Assembly (NCBI GenBank): GCA_937921525.1
Contig: CAKZUM010000625.1
Coordinates: 1 to 5,538, forward strand
Direction of reading: 5' to 3'
DNA from: an uncultured Saprospiraceae bacterium
GTDB taxonomy: Bacteria; Bacteroidota; Bacteroidia; Chitinophagales; Saprospiraceae
Length of the DNA: 5,538 nt
Shown: piece after piece, positions 1-5,475 of the stretch
How positions within the stretch are numbered: position 1 is the stretch's first letter
Layout: every line of letters begins with the position of its first letter
Notes under the pieces: generated by a model
Told to the model about the DNA's origin: nothing
Databases searched by the model: none
What the model saw: only the letters and a program-made list of their open reading frames with translations
Program-made: the position numbers and the translations under genes

Positions 1-53
1 AGGTACATAGGCCACATAGTTAGACAGGCTATGTGATCTATGTACCTATGTGG
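1..53. repeat. Imperfect hairpin made of CTATGT-type units
   Basis: AGGTACATAG (1-10) is the exact reverse complement of CTATGTACCT (38-47). Inside it CACATAG (13-19) pairs with CTATGTG (29-35), leaving a 2x2 internal loop (11-12/36-37) and a 9-nt loop (20-28). The right arm consists of three near-tandem units starting at 29, 38 and 46 (CTATGTG, CTATGTAC, CTATGTGG), a period of 8-9 bp. CCACATAG (12-19) can alternatively pair with CTATGTGG (46-53), so two folds compete. The structure is cut by the window edge on the left. It ends 36 bp before the LOG start codon. No coding potential is seen. It resembles intergenic palindromic repeats of dispersed type; a role as terminator of an upstream gene is possible but unproven. 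Confidence 0.75.
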
Positions 54-89
54 TAAAAAAATATGTACTAATTCTTAAAAAATTAAAAA

Positions 90-662
90 ATGAAAAGTAT
101 AGTAGTTTTCTGTGGTTCTTCTTCTGGTATCAATCCTATATATACAGAAGTAACAAAAGAGTTGGGAACTTTATTTGTGGAGCGAGACATTACGCTGGTA
201 TATGGTGCGGGTAATGTAGGCTTAATGGGTGTAGTAGCAGATGCCGTCTTAGAGAAAGGGGGAAAAGTAATTGGTACCATTCCTAAATTTCTAGAAGATA
301 AAGAAGTCGCTCATTATGGAATTACAGAATTGATTGTAACGGATACCATGCATCAAAGAAAACAAAAAATGGCAGATATTGCAGAAGGTATTATTGCGTT
401 ACCAGGGGGGATAGGGACATTGGATGAATTGTTTGAAATATTTACTTGGCAGCAGTTGGGCTTGCATACAAATCCGATAGGCTTATTAAATATTAATGGA
501 TTTTATGACCACCTCATTCGGCATATTGCGCATATGACAGAGGAAGGTTTTTTAAAAGATTATCATAGAGATCGTATTTTAATTGATAGTGATCCTGCTG
601 CTTTATTGGATAAAATGGCGAAGCAGAAAATCGAGTATGTGGATAAGTGGTGGAAGAAGTGA
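90..662 (+). CDS. LOG family protein (TIGR00730-type nucleoside 5'-monophosphate phosphoribohydrolase)
   Basis: This 190-residue protein has the full length and motifs of the LOG ('lonely guy') family. Members hydrolyse the N-glycosidic bond of nucleoside 5'-monophosphates (cytokinin ribotides in plants; AMP and related nucleotides in several bacterial members) to give the free base and ribose 5-phosphate, in the cytosol and usually as dimers. Visible signatures are the Rossmann-like start with FCGSSSG (residues 7-13), the phosphate-binding loop YGAGNVGLMG (38-47), the MHQRKQKM segment with R90 (87-94), and the hallmark PGGIGTLDE (105-113), whose Glu113 is the expected catalytic acid. The loop reads GAG where GGG or GGA is more usual. 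The ATG at 90 has no Shine-Dalgarno sequence and lies in an A-rich leader, as is common in Bacteroidota. The gene appears monocistronic and converges on the saccharopine dehydrogenase-like gene. The family call is firm. Substrate is inferred: nucleotide salvage or clean-up is more likely than hormone synthesis. Confidence 0.93.
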   Translation: MKSIVVFCGSSSGINPIYTEVTKELGTLFVERDITLVYGAGNVGLMGVVADAVLEKGGKVIGTIPKFLEDKEVAHYGITELIVTDTMHQRKQKMADIAEGIIALPGGIGTLDELFEIFTWQQLGLHTNPIGLLNINGFYDHLIRHIAHMTEEGFLKDYHRDRILIDSDPAALLDKMAKQKIEYVDKWWKK

Positions 663-792
663 GTTAACTTTTTTTGATTGGTAAAATTATTCGTCATATA
701 TATCCATCATGATTTGAGCTAGATGTATATATGATTTATGATGTCAGATATCTGATGTATGATTTACCCAAGCTAGCTACATCTACCGTCAA
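663..792. repeat. Intergenic heptad-repeat palindrome between convergent genes
   Basis: This 130-bp gap separates the 3' ends of the LOG and saccharopine dehydrogenase-like genes. From 733 to 767 it contains five exact 7-bp units of form GATNNNN, in mirror order: GATTTAT (733), GATGTCA (740), GATATCT (747), GATGTAT (754), GATTTAC (761). The centre forms a perfect 12-bp palindrome, TCAGATATCTGA (744-755). A second inverted pair, TCATATATAT (694-703) with GTATATATGA (725-734), closes as a 10-bp stem with one G-T pair, and TAGATGTA (720-727) is complementary to TACATCTA (778-785). The run of seven T at 669-675 just after the LOG stop has no strong stem before it. The structures could end both convergent transcripts, but no classical terminator is present. 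Confidence 0.7.
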
Positions 793-2124
793 TTAAATAG
801 CTGTATTATTAAACACAATCCCATGTTCTTTTAACTCTTCCAAGACAGGGGTGTAAATTTCCTTTTTCATAGACACATTGATCCCCGTATCTTTAATAGT
901 ATTATTCATAACCATCTTTACAAAGATGGCAATAGGTAGTCCAATATATTTTGCGATAGCTGTATTCTTTGCGTTTTCTCCTTCCATCTTTAGCGTAGAG
1001 ATGAGCTGTTTTTTCTCTCCATCTAATTCATATTTATATTCTAATTGGATGAGCACAAGGTCTTTGTCTTTTTCTTGTAACGCACATTTATCTTGTAATA
1101 ATTTTTCTAGTAGGAGGGCAGGAGTTGCGGTACGGAAATTAATTTTTTTCTTTCTAAATAAACCAAGCCATTCTAGTTGTTTCATAACTTTTGAATTGGC
1201 GTATTTTCCTAATTTGTGGGCGGTCCGATCCTTTATTGAACTACCCGGTTCGTTACTAACATAAGCATCTATCCATTCATGGAAAGTCATATTCTTTGCA
1301 TTCAGAATAGGGTAGGAACCATCAGTCAAACCTAACTTAACTAAGGCATTCCAACCATCACAGAAACCAGGATAGCGTAGCGTACCCCGCATCACCGAGG
1401 GAATACCAGTAAGCCCATATACCTCTTTATGCAATAAAGAATCCCTATTGGGATAAGCCTCAAAAGAACCTACACCTGCTATATCTACTAAATGATAAGA
1501 TTCAAATAAATTATTATAAGGAATGTGTTTTAGCTTTTTATTATCTAAATATTGAGAAGTGCCTTGCCCCATCAAAACGGCGTTTCGTGGGTTCCATGTA
1601 AATTTGTATTTCCAAGGATTATTCTTCAAATTATCTGGAGTGACTAAGCCACCAGAATAAGATCGGAAGGAGGTAATAGTTGCTCCCTTTGCTCGTAATT
1701 CATCCAATTGTTTACGAGCCATCATGTGACCAATACCTGGATCAAGTCCCATCTGACCAGTGTATATTAACTCTCTATCTCTAGCCTCATCTCCTAGTCG
1801 ATATAGCTCATGAGAAACATGAGCTGAGGTAATGAATTGTTTATTTAATTTGATGCAATCATGCGCAACTTCCAAATGTAAATGTGCTGGCAATAAAGAC
1901 ACCACTACATCTGTTCTTGTGATTAAATCTCTTCGATCATTTACCTTTGTTACATCTAACCAGGTACCTCTTCCATTCGGATGATTCTTGATTTTTTCGT
2001 TGGCGGTATTAGGGTCCATATCCCCAACAGTAACATACCAACCATTCTTCAATGCCTCGTCTAAAATGTAGTCGATCATTGCCCCGGAACATCTACCTGC
2101 ACCTAGTATTAAAATATTATTCAT
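793..2124 (-). CDS. Saccharopine dehydrogenase-like NAD(P)-dependent oxidoreductase
   Basis: The 443-residue product matches the saccharopine dehydrogenase (LYS9/glutamate-forming) superfamily: an N-terminal Rossmann domain followed by the saccharopine dehydrogenase C-terminal domain. Residues 4-14 give the nucleotide-binding strand-turn with GAGRCSG (8-14), and VGDMD (33-37) is where the cofactor ribose is normally read. SLLPAHLHLEVA (76-87) and GLDPGIGHM (126-134) are the family motifs, followed by SYSGGL (155-160) and the NPWKYKFTWNPR stretch (169-180). Known members interconvert saccharopine with glutamate and alpha-aminoadipate semialdehyde in lysine metabolism; this is the likely but untested reaction here. 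The family motif normally reads GLDPGIDHM, and this protein has Gly at 132 in place of the Asp. No lysine-pathway gene is adjacent. The ATG at 2124 is preceded by an A-rich stretch without a Shine-Dalgarno sequence and starts directly before the Rossmann strand, so an upstream start is not needed. It is transcribed divergently from the cytidine deaminase gene. Fold is confident, substrate less so. Confidence 0.88.
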   Translation of the reverse strand: MNNILILGAGRCSGAMIDYILDEALKNGWYVTVGDMDPNTANEKIKNHPNGRGTWLDVTKVNDRRDLITRTDVVVSLLPAHLHLEVAHDCIKLNKQFITSAHVSHELYRLGDEARDRELIYTGQMGLDPGIGHMMARKQLDELRAKGATITSFRSYSGGLVTPDNLKNNPWKYKFTWNPRNAVLMGQGTSQYLDNKKLKHIPYNNLFESYHLVDIAGVGSFEAYPNRDSLLHKEVYGLTGIPSVMRGTLRYPGFCDGWNALVKLGLTDGSYPILNAKNMTFHEWIDAYVSNEPGSSIKDRTAHKLGKYANSKVMKQLEWLGLFRKKKINFRTATPALLLEKLLQDKCALQEKDKDLVLIQLEYKYELDGEKKQLISTLKMEGENAKNTAIAKYIGLPIAIFVKMVMNNTIKDTGINVSMKKEIYTPVLEELKEHGIVFNNTAI

Positions 2125-2475
2125 AGTATGTAGTGGGCTTTTAAAAAAAAAATATTTATTTCCTTGACCTACTTTTCCACTAAAAAGTATTGAAGTTGTT
2201 TAAGCTTACATTTTTAACAACTTCATAAGGTTCAAGTTAACCGTTCTGTGCCGTAAAATAAACAAATCTTCTTGTATTATTACATAAATAGTCATCTAAA
2301 TTTATACCAGCTTTTTTCTGCTATTTTAGGAATGATTACTTTTGTATAAGGAAATAAGAATAAAAAAATGTTTTTTATAACGACCGTAAATTTATTTTGC
2401 TTTTATAGGCGAATGACCAAATAAACAGGATTTTTTGAATGACCTTTTTAAACAACTTCTTTATCAAAAAATAAA
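2125..2475. other. Divergent AT-rich intergenic region with a repeated TTAAACAACTTC motif
   Basis: This 351-bp region separates two divergent start codons and holds no plausible gene. It contains a stem TGAAGTTGTT/AACAACTTCA (2191-2200/2216-2225) with a 15-nt loop that itself begins with the palindrome TAAGCTTA (2201-2208). The 12-mer TTAAACAACTTC occurs on the plus strand at 2448-2459, shortly before the cytidine deaminase start, and on the minus strand at 2203-2192, before the saccharopine dehydrogenase-like start. It therefore has the same orientation relative to both genes. A third, one-base-shorter copy lies at 2214-2224. GAATGACC occurs twice (2411-2418 and 2437-2444). These could be regulator sites, but AT-rich sequence makes chance repeats easier. 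Confidence 0.5.
2337..2344 (+). promoter_or_regulatory. Candidate -7 box for the cytidine deaminase gene
   Basis: TACTTTTG matches the Bacteroidota -7 consensus TAnnTTTG exactly. The expected upstream TTTG-like -33 element is weak: only a T-rich stretch ending in TTCTG (2311-2320) lies near the right distance. Initiation would be near 2350 and give a leader of about 125 nt before the ATG at 2476. Confidence 0.35.
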
Positions 2476-2961
2476 ATGAATAAGAAAAAACAACTTTTGG
2501 AATGGGAAGCGTATCCTTCCGAATTGCATTTGACACCAGCAGATCAAAAAGTATTGAGCCTCGCTAAAACGCATTTACAATATTCCTATTCTCCTTATTC
2601 TAACTTTAAGGTAGGTACTGGTTTGTTATTAGAAAATGGACAATTCTTAGGTGGTAGTAATCAGGAAAATGCTTCCTATCCTTTGTGTCTTTGTGCGGAA
2701 CGAGTTGCACTAGCGGCAGCGGCATCTATCTATCCCAACATAGCTATTCACACATTGGCAGTAACGATTCAACATGCGGAAAAAATAATCGGAGAACCTG
2801 CGATGCCTTGTGGTGCTTGTCGGCAAGTCATTTGTGAAGTGGAACAAAAACAGAAACAAGCCATTCGGATTATCACGCAAGGAATGAAAGGAGAGGTCTA
2901 TATTTTTGAATCGGGTTTGTCTATTTTGCCTTTGGCTTTTGATGCTAGTTTTTTACTTTGA
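2476..2961 (+). CDS. cdd: Cytidine deaminase
   Basis: The 161-residue protein is a zinc-dependent cytidine deaminase, which hydrolyses cytidine and deoxycytidine to uridine and deoxyuridine plus ammonia for pyrimidine salvage in the cytosol. The zinc site is complete: Cys73 and Glu75 in the CAE motif (73-75), and PCGAC (111-115) supplying Cys112 and Cys115. Having three Cys ligands points to the small homotetrameric class. The nucleoside-binding segments SPYSNFKVG (39-47) and NQENASYP (62-69, with the usual Asn and Glu as N62 and E64) are also present. About 25 residues precede the core. This is longer than the compact roughly 130-residue bacterial enzymes but is, as I recall, common in Bacteroidota versions. 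The ATG at 2476 follows an A-rich leader without a Shine-Dalgarno sequence. The gene stands alone and converges on the DoxX-like gene with a 32-bp gap. Confidence 0.95.
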   Translation: MNKKKQLLEWEAYPSELHLTPADQKVLSLAKTHLQYSYSPYSNFKVGTGLLLENGQFLGGSNQENASYPLCLCAERVALAAAASIYPNIAIHTLAVTIQHAEKIIGEPAMPCGACRQVICEVEQKQKQAIRIITQGMKGEVYIFESGLSILPLAFDASFLL

Positions 2962-2993
2962 AATAACACTAATTTTATAGAATTGCTATACTC

Positions 2994-3395
2994 CTATTGC
3001 ATTAAATAAATGGTAGCCATACTAATCAAGAAATAACCAACTAAAGATGCCGCCCCTTCATATTCTTGTGCCATTCGTTGCCCAAAAAATAAAGCTAATA
3101 GAGACAAAGCAGACAGTTGGGCACCGATCAACCCAATTCTAGTAGACCCGTTTAAAATCAATTGAATAATTCCGATAAAGCAACAAACACCTGCTGCCAC
3201 TTCTAAAATTGTAATGATTGGCATTAATAATCCTACGGTTTTTTTGAGGGGACTCTTTGCAAAATGCCCAGTAAGCCACTCTAAATTTCCTTTGTAGTTA
3301 AATACTTTATCTAAGCCTGATTGTAAAAAAAGAATCCCTAAAAAGGCTAATGATAATAATTGTAAGGACGAGATAGCGTTTAAAAAATTAGTCAT
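2994..3395 (-). CDS. DoxX-like four-helix membrane protein
   Basis: This 133-residue protein has four predicted transmembrane helices (about residues 8-25, 54-80, 86-104 and 115-132) and the DoxX-type beginning: a helix ending in FLQSGLDK (23-30), then an amphipathic linker with EWLTGHFAKSPL (39-50). That pattern is typical of DoxX/DoxD-like integral membrane proteins, whose members are linked to thiosulfate:quinone oxidoreduction or redox balance but are mostly uncharacterised. No redox-site residues can be assigned; the only cysteines are the pair C71-C72 inside helix 2. Its ATG lies 24 bp downstream of the stop of the zinc-ribbon membrane protein gene on the same strand, so the two are probably co-transcribed and this gene is second. 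No separate promoter is evident in the 24-bp gap. The family assignment is good; its function is unknown. Confidence 0.8.
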   Translation of the reverse strand: MTNFLNAISSLQLLSLAFLGILFLQSGLDKVFNYKGNLEWLTGHFAKSPLKKTVGLLMPIITILEVAAGVCCFIGIIQLILNGSTRIGLIGAQLSALSLLALFFGQRMAQEYEGAASLVGYFLISMATIYLMQ

Positions 3396-3419
3396 CGTTT
3401 TGTTTTGTTGGCAGAGTGT

Positions 3420-4199
3420 TTAGACCACCTCTCCTGGTATTTTTCTATCTTCTATTTTTAAAAAGTACTCGATTTCTTGTTCAATATAAAGTGCTTTGTC
3501 TGGATTTTTCATTCCATCCATCAATTTTAATTGACGACCATTTTTTAAAATAACCATAATCGCATGACCATGAGAGGGTACACCATTCGTGGTGCTAGGT
3601 ACATACCGTTTTACATACAGTTGATCTATCTCTTTGACGGGTATTTCTTCATTAGGCTTAAATGGATTTCTGATGGGGCGATGCTCGATTGATAAATTAT
3701 AAGCGTCTACCGTTAGGTACGTACGATTAATAAAATTGCTTAGTAAATTAAATGCCAAGCCAGCCCCAACTGCCAAATGTATACTCATAAATAACAATGC
3801 CATAAGCTGTCCACTCAAGATGGCACTGACAGCAGCAGGTATGAGCATCGCATTCCACATAATGGTAAATAAAACCATAAACCAATGCGTTGACTTTACA
3901 TTTTGCCACTTAAAATCAATATTTAATTCGTTTCGTAACCGGAACATTTCTATTCCTTCGGGTTGAAATATTTCTGCTCTTCTACGGCCCCATTTCTTTT
4001 TCTTAATATCATCTTCAAATGGAAATACAGCGTTGCAGTTGGTACATTTAGCAATTGCTTTATCAATATTTATATCATCTGAAAAAATCTCAGCACTACA
4101 ATTTGGACACTCTAGCTGAGAACCCAAAGTGGGTAAGTCTCTAAAAATGTCTGGAAATTCGGGATCTCTGTATTTCGATACTCTTTCTTCTTGTGGCAT
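3420..4199 (-). CDS. Zinc-ribbon, two-TM membrane protein with PH-like C-terminal domain; function unknown
   Basis: I do not recognise a named family with known function for this 259-residue protein. Residues 31-55 form a four-cysteine zinc ribbon, CPNC (31-34) and CTNC (52-55), after an acidic and polar N-terminus. A very basic patch, KKKKWGRRR (66-74), follows. Two hydrophobic helices (about 105-128 and 131-153) with a short turn suggest a membrane hairpin with both ends in the cytosol, which fits the positive patch before the first helix. Residues about 160-252 look like a beta-rich bacterial PH-like domain: alternating strands such as TYLTVDAYNLSIEHR, the DQLYVKRYV strand, and a C-terminal helix IEQEIEYFLKIE. 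This layout resembles proteins with bPH domains attached to membrane helices. It is the first gene of a likely unit with the DoxX-like gene. No TAnnTTTG box is visible upstream; a stem-loop lies 62 bp before the ATG. Domain reading is by eye. Confidence 0.75.
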   Translation of the reverse strand: MPQEERVSKYRDPEFPDIFRDLPTLGSQLECPNCSAEIFSDDINIDKAIAKCTNCNAVFPFEDDIKKKKWGRRRAEIFQPEGIEMFRLRNELNIDFKWQNVKSTHWFMVLFTIMWNAMLIPAAVSAILSGQLMALLFMSIHLAVGAGLAFNLLSNFINRTYLTVDAYNLSIEHRPIRNPFKPNEEIPVKEIDQLYVKRYVPSTTNGVPSHGHAIMVILKNGRQLKLMDGMKNPDKALYIEQEIEYFLKIEDRKIPGEVV

Positions 4200-4260
4200 G
4201 TTTATTTGTGAAAAATTGAATTTGTAACAATATGAAAATACCTTCTATATTTGAAAGTAC

Positions 4261-4293
4261 ACGTTTACTAAACCTCAAAGGTTTAGTAAACGT
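4261..4293 (-). terminator. Perfect 15-bp stem-loop, probable 3' end of the lipoprotein transcript
   Basis: ACGTTTACTAAACCT (4261-4275) pairs perfectly with AGGTTTAGTAAACGT (4279-4293) around a 3-nt loop (4276-4278). It begins 31 nt past the stop codon of the lipoprotein gene when read on the minus strand, the usual position of a terminator. The following U-tract is weak (GTACTTTC), so it may instead stabilise the 3' end or be an operator for the zinc-ribbon gene, whose start is 62 bp further on. The stem itself is certain. Confidence 0.5.
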
Positions 4294-4324
4294 AGTTGTA
4301 ATAAAATGTTCTGACTTCTATAAT

Positions 4325-5116
4325 TTAATGCTTGATTAATGGATCAATTTCTGCACCATTTGGCATTTCAAAGATACTAGAATTTACTTTAGTAGACTTT
4401 ATTTGTACATCTGTAAATGGCCTAGTATATCTCATGTCACCAATTTTTCCATCTTCATACTTATACCCCGTAAGTTTACTTGGCAAGGTCAGACCGTTGA
4501 CTTGTTGCCAATCATAATGAAGCGCATTAAATTTTTCACTTTTTTCTCCAGAATAATAAGTTACGGTATATAATAGCCATTCCATTAAATTGGTCTCTGT
4601 ATTAAAGTGAGCGATATAGTAGTCATCTGGTGCATCTCCAACGCCTTCTCCATAAGTGACTTTGAGTGCATTGTAAGTTTGACCATTCAATTCCTTCTGT
4701 GGTAATACTTCATAGTTAACACCGGGGTCGGCTAATACAAAAGGAATAGCATAAAAATAAAAGTATAGATTATGATAAAATCTTGGAGACCCTTTTCCAA
4801 AGGCTGCTATATTTGGATTGACCCATACCTCTTTTCCATCAAATCCTAGTTGATAATTATCATGCTTTAACAACACTTTTCTACTTTGAAGATCAATGAT
4901 ATGTTTTTCTGGTTTTTCTTGTCTTTCTAAGGTATATTCTAGGGTATTCATTGCTTGCCATTTGGCTAGCCCTCCATGTGCCGTTAAGGCCTTCTTTAAT
5001 AATGTTGGTAAGGGGGTCACTTTTACTTGCTGTGGAGATACTTTAACGGTGTTGCAAGCACTTACGAATAATAGAATGGTAAACAGTAGCAAATACTGCT
5101 TTTTTATAAAAAACAT
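4325..5116 (-). CDS. Putative outer-membrane or periplasmic lipoprotein, DUF6503-like
   Basis: The 263-residue precursor starts with a lipoprotein signal peptide: basic K5-K6, a hydrophobic core (8-18) and a lipobox ending VSAC with Cys21 as the acylated residue. The following Asn does not give the classic +2 Asp inner-membrane retention signal, so outer-membrane or surface placement is possible. The mature part has features I associate with the Bacteroidota DUF6503 family: ALTAHGGLAKWQAMNTLEYTL (43-63), FDGKEVWVNP (92-101), the aromatic stretch RFYHNLYFYFYAIPFVLADPG (112-132), and a string of beta strands to the end. This arrangement suggests a LolA/LolB-like half-barrel that could bind a lipid or other hydrophobic ligand, which is inference from general shape only. 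The gene stands alone with its own promoter (5157-5188) and a stem-loop after its stop. Function is unknown; lipoprotein status is well supported. Confidence 0.82.
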   Translation of the reverse strand: MFFIKKQYLLLFTILLFVSACNTVKVSPQQVKVTPLPTLLKKALTAHGGLAKWQAMNTLEYTLERQEKPEKHIIDLQSRKVLLKHDNYQLGFDGKEVWVNPNIAAFGKGSPRFYHNLYFYFYAIPFVLADPGVNYEVLPQKELNGQTYNALKVTYGEGVGDAPDDYYIAHFNTETNLMEWLLYTVTYYSGEKSEKFNALHYDWQQVNGLTLPSKLTGYKYEDGKIGDMRYTRPFTDVQIKSTKVNSSIFEMPNGAEIDPLIKH

Positions 5117-5156
5117 ATCTTGGAATTAATAGATTAATAGAATAATTGATAATTGC

Positions 5157-5188
5157 CAAAGATAAAAATGAAATGCGTGTAAAACAAA
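5157..5188 (-). promoter_or_regulatory. Bacteroidota-type promoter of the lipoprotein gene
   Basis: Read on the minus strand, TTTG (5188-5185) is followed after exactly 20 nt by TATCTTTG (5164-5157). This fits the Bacteroidota primary sigma factor consensus of a -33 TTTG element and a -7 TAnnTTTG box separated by about 19-21 nt. Transcription would start near 5150, giving a leader of about 35 nt before the ATG at 5116. It is the clearest promoter in the window. Confidence 0.65.
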
Positions 5189-5263
5189 GTTGGGTAGCTG
5201 ATTAAAGAACGAAAAACTACAATATGATTATACAAGTAGGTATTAGTAGGCTATATTCGAGTT

Positions 5264-5350
5264 CAACTACGCTGTAGTTGCTAGATGTTGACATCGAAAG
5301 TTCTCGGATTACATCCGAGGTTATTCTTGCTCAACCACTCCGTGGTTAGC
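5264..5350. repeat. Cluster of consecutive small hairpins, REP-like
   Basis: Four inverted repeats follow each other within 87 bp. CAACTAC/GTAGTTG (5264-5270/5274-5280) has loop GCT. GATG/CATC (5284-5287/5292-5295) has loop TTGA. CTCGGAT/ATCCGAG (5303-5309/5313-5319) has loop TAC. AACCAC/GTGGTT (5333-5338/5342-5347) has loop TCC and extends to GCT/AGC (5329-5331/5348-5350) across one bulged base. Three share the plan of a 6-7-bp stem closed over exactly three bases. The stretch is visibly richer in G and C than its surroundings. It may be a dispersed palindromic repeat or part of a structured RNA. Reading frames through it are interrupted by stops on both strands. Confidence 0.7.
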
Positions 5351-5401
5351 CATTCATTTGTAAAGTTTGTTTTAATTCAATCGATCATTTGTTTAATACA
5401 A

Positions 5402-5439
5402 AAACCCCTTCCAAGAACAGGCGTTCTTAAAAGGGGTTT
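5402..5439 (-). terminator. Long stem-loop, probable rho-independent terminator
   Basis: AAACCCCTT (5402-5410) pairs with AAGGGGTTT (5431-5439). After a 2x2 internal loop, AAGAAC (5413-5418) pairs with GTTCTT (5423-5428) around a 4-nt loop (5419-5422). On the minus strand the GGGG arm runs into five T residues, the standard terminator layout, which suggests it ends a minus-strand transcript entering from the right. On the plus strand the same arm is followed by TTTATAAATTT, so weaker bidirectional action is possible. It also separates upstream transcription from the lipoprotein promoter. Confidence 0.6.
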
Positions 5440-5475
5440 ATAAATTTATATAAAAGCGTACAATTAAGATCATAA

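Noticed and set aside
83..280. Minus-strand open frame of 65 codons over the LOG gene
   Set aside because: It lies opposite a well-supported gene, has a low-complexity Thr/Ser/Pro composition and no recognisable motif.
669..675. Run of seven T directly after the LOG stop, as a terminator
   Set aside because: No stable GC-containing stem precedes it, only the short palindrome GTTAAC.
733..767. CRISPR array reading of the heptad units
   Set aside because: Units are 7 bp with no separate spacers and no cas genes; far too short for CRISPR repeats.
878..1264. Plus-strand open frame of 128 codons inside the saccharopine dehydrogenase-like gene
   Set aside because: It is antisense to a conserved coding sequence. 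Its Ser/Phe-rich product is what such an antisense frame would give, and no separate start signals are visible.
2393..2400. TATTTTG near 2393-2399 as a second -7 box for cytidine deaminase
   Set aside because: It is one base short of TAnnTTTG spacing and has no TTTG at the -33 distance.
2976..2990. TATAG/CTATA stem between the convergent cytidine deaminase and DoxX-like genes, as a bidirectional terminator
   Set aside because: The stem is only five mostly A-T pairs, with no U-tract on either side.
3736..3966. Plus-strand open frame of 76 codons
   Set aside because: Antisense to the membrane helices of the zinc-ribbon protein; no family features.
4332..5129. Two plus-strand open frames (4332-4517 and 4896-5129)
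   Set aside because: Both are antisense to the lipoprotein gene and show no domain or signal that would support them.
5256..5363. Possible gene remnant reading through the small-hairpin cluster
   Set aside because: One frame is open apart from an in-frame stop at 5289-5291, but it has no start and no recognisable protein. The hairpin symmetry explains the sequence better than decayed coding.
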